A DNA stretch of 64,000 nucleotides from JBFXAM01 sp050184295 (GTDB lineage: Bacteria > Planctomycetota > Phycisphaerae > UBA1845 > Fen-1342). The translations under genes and the position numbers were made by a program. How positions within the stretch are numbered: the first letter of the stretch is position 1; each line of letters begins with the position of its first letter. This document shows, one piece after another, positions 33,895 through 43,088 of the stretch. Where the stretch lies: NCBI GenBank assembly GCA_050184295.1, contig JBFXAM010000008.1:1-64000 (forward strand), written 5' to 3'. The notes beneath the pieces are model-generated. The model saw nothing but the letters and a program-made list of their open reading frames with translations. It had not been told where the DNA came from and did not search any database.

Positions 33895-33947
33895 GTACGG
33901 CCTCGCAAGCGCCGACCGGTGCTCGGCAGGTTCTTGCGAGGCCGTAC
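33895..33947 (+). terminator. Long hairpin downstream of the duplicated-domain gene
   Basis: Arms GTACGGCCTCGCAAG (33895-33909) and CTTGCGAGGCCGTAC (33933-33947) are perfectly complementary over 15 bp. Inside the loop, GCCGA and TCGGC can form a further 5-bp stem. No T-run follows, so it may terminate transcription in a non-canonical way or mark a mobile palindrome. Confidence 0.5.
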
Positions 33948-34056
33948 GGTACAATGCTCAAGAGCGAACCCGCCCGGTGAATCGGCGCCGCCCCGCACGG
34001 GCGTCCCGCCGGGGATCGACGCCGCCGGCGCGCCCTGCGCTCCTCCCGAGGCGACC

Positions 34057-37000
34057 ATGTCCCCTCGACGGCACGGCATCCTCGCCCGCCCCCCCCATCG
34101 TCTGATGCAGGCTGCGGCGCTCGCGCTCGCCGGTTGGCTCCTCGCCGCCGCCGCGTCGGGCGCCACGATTTATGTCGACCCCACGAGCGGCGACGACGCC
34201 TGGACCGGCGGCTGCGCCGTCTTCGACGGAGGCACGTGCGGCCCGAAGCGCACGCTCGCCGCCGGCATCGCGGTGGCGACGGATGGCGACGTGGTGCAGC
34301 TTGCGCCCGGGCAGTACAGCGGCGCAGGCCAAGAGAATCTGCGGCTCTTCGGCCGCGCGGTGACGATCCGCGGCAACCCATCGAATCCGCGCGACGTCGT
34401 GCTCGCACCGAACACGACAAGTTTCACGCTCAAGGACGCCGAGCCCCCGACCGCCGTCATCGAGGGCGTCGACTTCCGCTGGATGGGCGCGTCCGGGGCG
34501 CTCGCGGCCGTGCAGGTCACCGGCAGCGGCGTCACGTTCCGCGACTGCCTGTGGCGCGATTGGCGCGTGACGCCGGTGACGATCTCCGGCCCGTCGCGCC
34601 CGACATTCGTCCGCTGCGAGTGGACGAACATCATCGCGAACGGCGCGTCGGCGGTGCTCGCGTACGGGCCGGCGGAGATCGTGCTCGACGACTGCCGGGT
34701 GATCGAGACCTCCGGGGCCGGCGCGATCTATGCGACGAGCGTGCGCCTCACCGTTCGCGGCTGCGCGTTCGTCAAGAACGTCATCCGCTCGACGCCGAGC
34801 ACGAATGGCTGCGGCGGCGCGCTCGTGCTGCGCCTCGGCGCGGACGTGCTGGTCGAGCGCAGCCAGTTCATCGGCAATCGCTCGTGCACGAGCGGCGGCG
34901 CGATCGAAGCCTGGGACTCGCTGCTAGAGGTCGAGGACAGCGTCTTCGACGGCAACCAGTCCAATTCGCACGGCGGCGCCATCTACGTGACCGGCGGGTC
35001 CGTGCTGCTGCGCAACGCCGTTCTTCGCAACAATGCGTGCGGCTCGGTGGGCGGCGCGCTGGCGTATATCAGCGAGACCACGGCCCAGCTCGTGAACTGC
35101 AGCTTCACGGGAAACACCGCCGCAACGCGCGGCGGCGCCGTTCACGTCGAGAACAGCCCGATCGAGCTGACCAACTGCATCCTCTGGCGCAACGACGCGC
35201 CCAGCGGCTACGAGCTCTACAGCTACGGCGGACAGGTCAGCATCTCCTACTGCGACATTCTCGGCGGAACGGCCGGCGTCGGCCGGATCGGCGGCACGCT
35301 GAATTGGGGGGCCGGCAACTTCAGCGCCGATCCGCTATGGAGCTTCGACGGCGCGGACTTGCACCTGCCTTTTGGCTCGCCGTGCGTCGACACCGGCACG
35401 CAGACGCCGCCCGGCGGCCTGACCGCGACCGATGCGGACGGCGCGCCGCGGCTCGTCGACGGCGACGGCGACTCGATCGCCGCGGTTGATCTTGGCGCGT
35501 ACGAAGTGCAGCCGGGCCAGGCCATCCTCGCCATCGATCGCGCGAATCTCGACCTGCTGCTCACGCCCGGGCAGCCGTTTCCGCCCGTCACACTGCAACT
35601 GCGCAACGCGGGCGCGGGCGTCATGCCGTGGAGCGTAACGAGCCTGTGCGACTTCGTGAGCGCCACGCCCCCCGACGGCACATCGGCTGGCGAGGCGGAC
35701 ACGATCGACGTCGCGCTGACGACGGCCAGCCTACCCTACGGCGTCTACGTGTGCCCGCTCCGAATCGAGTCGCCCGGCGCCGTCAACACGCCGCGCGTCG
35801 TGCACGTCGTCGTGCGACAGATGAGCCTCGTCCGCGTGCCGGAGGACACGCGGACGATCCAAGGCGCGGTCGACGCGGCCGCGGACGGCGGCGAGATCAT
35901 CCTGGCCGACGGCGTTTATCGCGGCGCGGGAAACGTCAACGTCGACTTCCGCTCAAAGAACCTCTGGCTGCACAGCGCCAGCGGCGTGCCGCAGAACTGC
36001 GTGATCGACTGCGAGGGGCTGACGCGCGGCTTGCGGCTGCTCAGCGGCCAGACGTCCGCCGGCACGCGGATCGAAGGCCTCACGATCGCGAACGGCCGCG
36101 CGGGGAGCGACAATTCCGGCGACGGCGGGGCGCTGCTCTGCCGCGCACCCTCGGTCACCCTGCGCAACTGCCACTTCACCAACAACCGCACCTCCGGAAG
36201 CGGCAGCGGCGGCGCCATCCACGGCGGCGGCCTGATCGAGGACTGCGTCTTCGAGGGTAATGCGAGCACCGGGGACGGCGGCGCGGTCGCGTTCGCCGGC
36301 ACGGTCCGTCGCAGCCGCTTCGACCACAACGCGTCCGTCGCCAGGCTCGGCGGCGCGCTCTTCGCGCGCGGCGCCGCGATCGTCGAAGACAGCGCGTTCG
36401 ACAACAACCTCGCGCCGGTGGGCGGTGCGTTCGCCACGATCAGCGCCACGCTGCGCTTCGAGCGAAGCGTGTTCCGCCGCAACAGTGCGATGCAATCCGC
36501 GGTCGGGCAGACCGCGACGCTGGTGAACTGCCTGCTCGTCGGGAATGAGACGCGCCCGTCATACTCGCTCTTTGGGCCCACGGCCGCGATCGCCGAGGGA
36601 ACGCTGGTGAATTGCACCGTCGCGGACAACGCGGTCCCGTCCGGCTTCAGCCGCCCGCTGATCTGGGGATCGCTCCACAACTCGATCGTGTGGGGCAACG
36701 GGCCCGCGCCGGTGCTCGACCTGAGCTCTCCGACGAACACCGCGCGCTACTGCATCGTCGAGGGCGGCTGGCCCGGGACGGGCAACCGCGCGGACGATCC
36801 GCGGTTCGCGGCGCGCGGCGATTATCGCCTCCGCGCCGACTCACCCGCGATCGACGCCGGCGCCGCCGACCACCCCAGTACCCCGGTCGTCGATTTCGAC
36901 GGCAACGCCCGGCCGCTCACCGGTGGATACGACATCGGCGCGTTCGAATTCAACGCCGCGGCGCCGACGCTGGCCTGCGGCCCGGAGCGCATCGCGCTCG

Positions 37001-38553
37001 CCACGCGCGCCGGCGCGACCGCGCCGCTCGCCGCCCAACTCGCTCTCGCCAATGCGGGCGGCGGAGCGCTGAGTTGGGGCATCGCCGGCGGCTGTCCGTG
37101 GCTCAGCGTCACGCCCACGGGCGGCGACACGGCGGGCGAGATGGACGTCGTCATGCTCCGGGCGGACCCCACCGCCCTGCCGCACGGGGAGTACGCGTGC
37201 GCGCTGAGCGTCACGGCCCCGGGCGCGACCGCCGGCGCGCGGACCGTCATGGTTCATCTGAGCGTCCATGACACGCTCGATGTGCCGGCCGAGTACGCCA
37301 CGATCCAGGCGGCGCTCGACGCCGCCATCGACGGCGACGAGGTCGTGGTCGCGCCCGGCGCATATCGCGGCGCGGGCAACCGCGAGCTGACGCTGCGCGG
37401 GAAGCGCATCGTGCTGCGCGGCGGCGGCGCTTCACCGGCCCACACCGTCATCGACGCCGAGCACCAGACTTGGGCGCTGCGAGTCGACGAGGGCGAGCCG
37501 CCTGGGACGCGGATCGAGAACGTCACATTCACAAGCCCGCTGGCCGACGCGAACGGCGGCGGCGTACGGATCGGCGGCGCAAGCACGCCGGTGTTCGAGC
37601 GCTGTGTGTTCCAAGGCGCGAGCGGCCTGGCGTTCCAGCTCACCGCCGGCGCCCAGGTCAAGGTGCGCGATTCGTCGTTCCTCGACAACCTCGGCGGCAG
37701 CGCGGGCGGCGCGGTCGGCGCCGGCTTTGGCAATCACCGCATCCTGCGCGGACTACTGCTGGATCGCTGCATGTTCCGCGGCAACACTGCCCAGTATGGC
37801 GGCGCGCTCTACTCACCGAGCAATGTCACGCTGCGCGTCCGCAACTGCCTCTTCGTCGGCAACAGCGCCGAGATGGGCGGTGCGATCTACGCCGCGCTGG
37901 ACGGCTTTCCGGAACTCGTCATCGCCGGTTCGACCTTCGTCGGCAACGCCGCCGCGGAGGCGGGCGGCGCGCTGGTGAGCACCTCGCAGACGTGGGGCGA
38001 AATCACCAACAGCGTGCTGTGGGGCAACACCGCCCCGAGCGGCGCCCAGATCGCCGTGCGGTGGGCTTTCCGCTGTCTGAATGACACGTTTTATGTGCGA
38101 TACTGCACGGTCGAGGGCGGGCTCGCCGGCGTCGGCTTCCTCGGTTGCGAGGGGCTGACCTGGGGCGCGGGCAATCTCGACTCCGACCCGCTCTTTGTCG
38201 ACCCCGCAGCCGATGACTATCACCTCGCGGCCGCTTCGCCCGCCATCAACGTCGGCGACCCGGCATACGTCGTCCAAACCGGCGAACTGGATTTCGACCG
38301 GCAGGTGCGCATCGCCGGCGGCCGCATCGACCAGGGTGCGGACGAATTTGGCGCGCCGCGGCCGGGCGACATGAACTGCGACGGCGTACTGAACAACTTC
38401 GACATCGACGTGTTCGTGCTGGCGCTGACGAACCCGGAGGCCTACGCCGCCGCGTATCCGCAATGCAGCGTTCTGGCGGCGGACGTGAACCAGGACGCCC
38501 GCGTGGACAACTTCGACATCGACGCGTTCGTCCGCGCGCTGACGGGCGGATAG
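34057..38553 (+). CDS. Giant exported right-handed beta-helix protein with dockerin-like tail
   Basis: A 1498-residue protein with a signal peptide (hydrophobic core at residues 16-34). It has three beta-helix segments, each introduced by a pectate-lyase-like stretch. The second reads VPEDTRTIQGAVDAA and the third VPAEYATIQAALDAA, with the ADGVYRGAGN/APGAYRGAGN motif following both. The coils show repeated F-x-x-N and GGA-[IL] turns, and disc-like cysteine pairs such as NCxFxGN. Linker Ig-like regions (about residues 490-590 and 970-1070) have the SVTSLCDFVSATPPDGTSAG/GIAGGCPWLSVTPTGGDTAG pattern. The tail has two dockerin-like units (MNCDGVLNNFDIDVF, VNQDARVDNFDIDAF). It is probably a secreted or surface polysaccharide-binding protein; no catalytic residues are identified. 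Start ATG 34057 has GAGG 5 nt upstream. Confidence 0.85.
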   Translation: MSPRRHGILARPPHRLMQAAALALAGWLLAAAASGATIYVDPTSGDDAWTGGCAVFDGGTCGPKRTLAAGIAVATDGDVVQLAPGQYSGAGQENLRLFGRAVTIRGNPSNPRDVVLAPNTTSFTLKDAEPPTAVIEGVDFRWMGASGALAAVQVTGSGVTFRDCLWRDWRVTPVTISGPSRPTFVRCEWTNIIANGASAVLAYGPAEIVLDDCRVIETSGAGAIYATSVRLTVRGCAFVKNVIRSTPSTNGCGGALVLRLGADVLVERSQFIGNRSCTSGGAIEAWDSLLEVEDSVFDGNQSNSHGGAIYVTGGSVLLRNAVLRNNACGSVGGALAYISETTAQLVNCSFTGNTAATRGGAVHVENSPIELTNCILWRNDAPSGYELYSYGGQVSISYCDILGGTAGVGRIGGTLNWGAGNFSADPLWSFDGADLHLPFGSPCVDTGTQTPPGGLTATDADGAPRLVDGDGDSIAAVDLGAYEVQPGQAILAIDRANLDLLLTPGQPFPPVTLQLRNAGAGVMPWSVTSLCDFVSATPPDGTSAGEADTIDVALTTASLPYGVYVCPLRIESPGAVNTPRVVHVVVRQMSLVRVPEDTRTIQGAVDAAADGGEIILADGVYRGAGNVNVDFRSKNLWLHSASGVPQNCVIDCEGLTRGLRLLSGQTSAGTRIEGLTIANGRAGSDNSGDGGALLCRAPSVTLRNCHFTNNRTSGSGSGGAIHGGGLIEDCVFEGNASTGDGGAVAFAGTVRRSRFDHNASVARLGGALFARGAAIVEDSAFDNNLAPVGGAFATISATLRFERSVFRRNSAMQSAVGQTATLVNCLLVGNETRPSYSLFGPTAAIAEGTLVNCTVADNAVPSGFSRPLIWGSLHNSIVWGNGPAPVLDLSSPTNTARYCIVEGGWPGTGNRADDPRFAARGDYRLRADSPAIDAGAADHPSTPVVDFDGNARPLTGGYDIGAFEFNAAAPTLACGPERIALATRAGATAPLAAQLALANAGGGALSWGIAGGCPWLSVTPTGGDTAGEMDVVMLRADPTALPHGEYACALSVTAPGATAGARTVMVHLSVHDTLDVPAEYATIQAALDAAIDGDEVVVAPGAYRGAGNRELTLRGKRIVLRGGGASPAHTVIDAEHQTWALRVDEGEPPGTRIENVTFTSPLADANGGGVRIGGASTPVFERCVFQGASGLAFQLTAGAQVKVRDSSFLDNLGGSAGGAVGAGFGNHRILRGLLLDRCMFRGNTAQYGGALYSPSNVTLRVRNCLFVGNSAEMGGAIYAALDGFPELVIAGSTFVGNAAAEAGGALVSTSQTWGEITNSVLWGNTAPSGAQIAVRWAFRCLNDTFYVRYCTVEGGLAGVGFLGCEGLTWGAGNLDSDPLFVDPAADDYHLAAASPAINVGDPAYVVQTGELDFDRQVRIAGGRIDQGADEFGAPRPGDMNCDGVLNNFDIDVFVLALTNPEAYAAAYPQCSVLAADVNQDARVDNFDIDAFVRALTGG

Positions 38554-38824
38554 GCCGCGCCGGGCAAGCGGAGAATCGACCGACCCGGCGCAGCGCTGCG
38601 TAATTGTGTGCGGACCAACGGTGTGCCGCGCGGTCGGCGGCGACGCGGCGCGCGGCAGCGGATCGTCGGACCTCGTCGCGACGGGATGGAAGTTGTCGTC
38701 GGGGGCGATCCCGGGGCTCGCCGGTCGCCGCCGTCCGCGAGCGCGGTTACAATCCACGCAAATCAGGCACGCGCGCCCCCGGCTCGGATGCGTCGGCGCG
38801 ACAACCGACCCCGCGGAGCACCCG

Positions 38825-39844
<1,020 letters not shown>

Positions 39845-39965
39845 GCCGCGCGGCGCCGAGCCGGGCGACAGCGGTTTTCAATCGGTAGTTCGTCGTGTGC
39901 TGTGTTCGGCGCAGGTTGGCCGCGCGGTGCTGTGTGCCAACGCAAGTCGTTAAGTCCCTGCGGTC

Positions 39966-40975
39966 TCAGACGAAGAGCGGCTTCTCTACGAGGTATTCCG
40001 TAACTTCCACCGGCTTTCTCATGAGAATCGCCTTGTGTAACGCCGAAAGACGGTGTTCCGGCGTTCTCGCGTCCACGAACCGAAATGCCGACGCTGCGAG
40101 GTATTCCAGATCTGCCTCGAAGGCGAGCCAGTTGCGGCCTTCGGCCTCGGCAACCGCACCGGTCGTGTTCGAACCTGCAAAGATGTCCACCACCAGGTCG
40201 CCGGGCCTGGTGAGAAATCGAATGAAAAACTCCGGCAGCTTCAATGGAAACCGCGCCGGATGTCCTGGAACGCCCAGCACCTGCAGCCGCGGAGGTACTG
40301 CCCGTTTGACTCGGAGTTCGGAATTTGCAGGAGGTTTGACGGGATCGAGCCGCCGTTGTCCTTCCCGAAGCCGCTGCTGATGTCATGCCCCGACGGTCGC
40401 TTTTTCGGGCTATAGAACCCCTCGGGATCGTCGAGCAGCTTCTTCATCCGCCCACTGTACGCGGCGAGTACCTTTGAAACGTCCGCCTGTGGCCACTCGG
40501 TCTTTGAGAACCACCAAACGGTGTTGACCGCGTCCTTGGCGCGAATCTTCCGCTTGTTCACCCACTCGATGGGGCTGGGGAGCTTGGACGAATTGAACCA
40601 GTAGAAATCCTCCGCCAATCTGAAGCCCAACTCGTCGCAGGCCCGGATCGCGAAGCGAAACGGGTAAAGACTTCGGACAGGCACGCCCTTCTCGTAGGCG
40701 CCGCCAATGTCGATGACGAAACTCCCGTCGGGGCGGAGCTTCCGAAAGACCAGAGCGGCGAATCCAAGGAGCCAATCCACGTAGTGGCCTTGGTTCTCGT
40801 TTCCGTAGTCCTTCTGGCGTTGCAGTGCGAACGGCGGGCTCGTCACGACCAGATTGACGCTGTCGTCCGGCAGCTCGCCGAGCAGCCGGAGCGAGTCGCC
40901 CCAGTACGCCGCGCCGAATGGCGTCCGGTAGGCCGGCGTGCTTTCGAGTGTCGGCAACCGTGAGGGACGATCCAT
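39966..40975 (-). pseudogene. PvuII-like N4-cytosine DNA methyltransferase, frame broken near 40284
   Basis: The two halves lie in different frames. The upstream half reads from ATG 40975 with YWGDSLRLL, motif IV VVTSPPFALQRQKDYGN (SPPF, N4-cytosine type), GGAYEKGVPVRSLYPFRF, ICEDFYWFNSSKLPSPIEW-like and GGSIPSNLLQIPNSES, ending in NGQYLRGC. The downstream half, to the stop at 39966, resumes with VLGVPGHPARFPLKLPEFFIRF and motif I LVVDIFAGSNTTG. Restoring one base between TGC and CAG near 40284 joins them into 336 residues, the length and spacing of M.PvuII. The region has no slippery heptamer, so programmed frameshifting is unlikely. The start has GGAG about 10 nt upstream. It is divergent from the controller gene. 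Confidence 0.88.
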
Positions 40976-40998
40976 GCAGAAGCTCCGCGACGAACGCT

Positions 40999-41040
40999 AC
41001 TTTACGTCTGTAGACGTATAGTCGTCAAGACGACACGCTC
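40999..41040. promoter_or_regulatory. Controller-protein operator pair and divergent promoter
   Basis: Two 14-bp palindromes lie side by side with a 3-bp gap. ACGTCTGTAGACGT (41004-41017) has 6-bp arms, and GTCGTCAAGACGAC (41021-41034) has 6-bp arms. A TATAGT (41017-41022, plus) spans the gap as a -10 for the controller gene. On the minus strand TTGACG (plus 41023-41028) and TAAAGT (plus 40999-41004), 18 bp apart, form the methyltransferase promoter. Binding to the pair would therefore regulate both directions, as C-boxes do in PvuII-type systems. Confidence 0.75.
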
Positions 41041-41047
41041 CGAATCC

Positions 41048-41284
41048 GTGGCACATCGAAAGTCCAAGGCGAGCGCCCGCGAGACCTTCGCGGCGAACGT
41101 GCGGAGGCTGAGAAAGGCGCGCGGCCTTTCGCAGGAGGCGTTGGCGCTCGCTTGCGGGTTGCATCGTACCTACGTGGGCTCGATCGAACGAGCCGAACGA
41201 AACGTTTCGATCGACAACATCGAAAAGCTGGCCGACGCGCTGGGCATCGCCGTAGCCGAATTACTCCGGGAGGCAGCGTCGTGA
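41048..41284 (+). CDS. Restriction-modification controller protein (C protein)
   Basis: A 78-residue helix-turn-helix protein of the XRE/C-protein family. The DNA-binding region reads GLSQEALALACGLHRTYVGS followed by IERAERNVSIDNIEKLADAL, closely matching controllers such as C.PvuII. It would bind the palindromes just upstream, first repressing the methyltransferase and activating itself and the endonuclease, to time restriction after methylation. Start GTG 41048 has no ribosome binding site; leaderless or near-leaderless C genes are known. It overlaps the endonuclease start (GTGA), so the two are translationally coupled. Confidence 0.9.
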   Translation: MAHRKSKASARETFAANVRRLRKARGLSQEALALACGLHRTYVGSIERAERNVSIDNIEKLADALGIAVAELLREAAS

Positions 41285-41877
41285 AGCCGCACCCGGACTA
41301 CGAAGAGCTGCAACGGCTATTTCCCGCGGTGCGCGAGTATCAGCGTCTTGCGGCCAGGCACGGCATCAACGACATCTTTCAGGACAACGGCGGCAAGATT
41401 CTCCAGGTGTTGCTGCTCACCGGGCTCGTTCGCCTGCCCGGGCGCGAGGGAAACGACGCCAAGGACGAAACCGGACGCGAGTACGAGTTGAAGTCGGTCA
41501 ACATCGCTCTGCGAAACGTGTTCACGACGCACCACGATATGAACCCGCGGATCATCGGCAAGTACCGGCAGGTCGGGTGGGTGTTCGCGATTTACAACGG
41601 GATTGAGTTGCGGGAGGTCTACCTTCTCGAGCCCGCGCAGTTAGAGCCGTTCTTCGCGGCTTGGGAAAAGTCCTGGCACGAGGGCGGAGAGCGTGACATC
41701 AACAACCCGAAGGTTCCAGTGAAGTTCGTGCGTGCAAATGACCGCCCGGTTCTTGTCGCTGAGGCGGTCGATGCACCGCCCGAGGTTGGCGGAAAGCGGA
41801 ATGTGTCTGTTGAGACCCTGCCGACGGTGCGCCCGGCGAAGTCGGCGAGATCGCGGCGCAAATCTCCTGAGGCCTGA
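41281..41877 (+). CDS. PvuII-like type II restriction endonuclease
   Basis: A 198-residue endonuclease very similar to R.PvuII, which cuts CAG^CTG. It has HGINDIFQDNGGKILQVLL, the catalytic PD-(D/E)xK site in REGNDAKDETGREYELKS (D59, E69, K71), the MNPRIIGKYRQVGWVFAIY dimer core and DINNPKVPVKF for base contact. Compared with my recall of R.PvuII, the third residue of the THHH run (H85) is Asp here (H84-H85-D86), which could alter recognition or affinity. A basic C-terminal tail of about 40 residues is an extra. GTG 41281 follows GGGAGG about 8 nt upstream. All catalytic residues are present. Confidence 0.93.
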   Translation: MKPHPDYEELQRLFPAVREYQRLAARHGINDIFQDNGGKILQVLLLTGLVRLPGREGNDAKDETGREYELKSVNIALRNVFTTHHDMNPRIIGKYRQVGWVFAIYNGIELREVYLLEPAQLEPFFAAWEKSWHEGGERDINNPKVPVKFVRANDRPVLVAEAVDAPPEVGGKRNVSVETLPTVRPAKSARSRRKSPEA

Positions 41878-42040
41878 TGCCGCAACACGCCAGCACTCTG
41901 ACTCACTCTCCACGCGATCGAACCGACGGAAACCCGGCGATACGAGCCCCCACCGCACTTCATGCCTCCCACCGTCCCGTTGTCCCTCGGTCCCCTCTTC
42001 CGCAATTGTCCCGTCGCGCCAGACCGATCAGAATGCGCAC

Positions 42041-42961
42041 ATGGCTTCGTCCCGCCGGCTACGCAAGCGGAAGAAGGACGCCGCGCTGCTGCGCGGCTTG
42101 TGGCGGCTCTACTGGCGCGCCACGCCGCAGCCGCTGTATTGCCTGCTGTTTCTATTTCCGCTGATCGCCGCGTACGAGTTCGGCTCGCTGATGATCCGCC
42201 CGCTGCTGGCGCCGGAGCAGCGGCTGGTGGCGCAGGGTCTGGTGCAGAGCATTCTTGGGTGGTTCGGCGTGACGGGGCTGATGCTGCCGGGGATCATCCT
42301 GCTGCTGACGCTGCTGATCTGGCACGTGCTGAACCGCCAGGCGTGGCAGGTGCGGGCTTGGATTCTCCCCGCGATGCTCGTCGAGAGCGTGGTTCTCGCG
42401 GGGCCGCTGTTCGTGCTGAACACCGTGCTGCTGCAAGCGCGGGCGCCGGAGACCGGCTCATCGCTCGCGTCCGCGGGCGCGCCGGGTGAAACGGGCGCCG
42501 GTGGCGCGTCGCCGGGTCTCGCACGGGGCGCGGCACAGGCGGAATCCGCCGCGCCGGCGGCGATCGGCGAGCCCCTCGCGCTGGACGATGCATCCGACGG
42601 GCTCGCCTCGAACGGCGCGCGCGAGTGGGCCCCGCTCAACGTGCAACTCATCATGGCGCTCGGGGCGGCGATCTATGAAGAGATGTTCTTCCGGCTGATC
42701 CTTATCGCCGGGCTCACGTTCGTGGCGAGCGACCTGCTCCGGGTTCCGGGGCGCTGGGCCGCGCCACTGGCGGTCACGCTGGCCGCGTCGGCGTTCGCAC
42801 TCTGCCACTTTCAGCCGGTCGGATCCGACCCCCTCGTGTGGACCAAGCTCATGATGCTGCTCGCGGCGGGTGTGTATCTTTCGCTCATCTACCTCGAACG
42901 CGGGCTGGCGCTCGCGATCGGCTGTCACGCCGCCTACAACCTGGCCCTTGTATTGCTGTAG
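42041..42961 (+). CDS. CPBP/CAAX-type intramembrane protease
   Basis: A 306-residue membrane protein with several helices. The catalytic glutamates E213-E214 lie in IYEEMFFRLILI with R218. H256 (CHFQPVG) and H296 (GCHAAYN) complete the CPBP (Abi/Rce1-like) metalloprotease motifs. A low-complexity Ala/Gly-rich stretch (residues about 145-185) separates the first four helices from the catalytic half. It may cleave prenylated or other membrane substrates; bacterial homologues are often linked to peptide processing. It is preceded by the restriction endonuclease on the same strand, 163 bp away. Confidence 0.88.
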   Translation: MASSRRLRKRKKDAALLRGLWRLYWRATPQPLYCLLFLFPLIAAYEFGSLMIRPLLAPEQRLVAQGLVQSILGWFGVTGLMLPGIILLLTLLIWHVLNRQAWQVRAWILPAMLVESVVLAGPLFVLNTVLLQARAPETGSSLASAGAPGETGAGGASPGLARGAAQAESAAPAAIGEPLALDDASDGLASNGAREWAPLNVQLIMALGAAIYEEMFFRLILIAGLTFVASDLLRVPGRWAAPLAVTLAASAFALCHFQPVGSDPLVWTKLMMLLAAGVYLSLIYLERGLALAIGCHAAYNLALVLL

Positions 42962-43088
42962 AGGCGGCACCCGGCTTGGACCGATCCGCCGAGCCTGGGT
43001 ACCGGTCTGCGGACCGGTCACGTCGTGCAAAACACGCATGTCCGCGACGCGCTACGCACGTTCCCGCGGCGAACCCGCGGTTGCACGC

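Noticed and set aside
40275..40295. Programmed -1 frameshift in the methyltransferase
   Set aside because: No slippery heptamer is present at the break; a missing base explains the alignment better.
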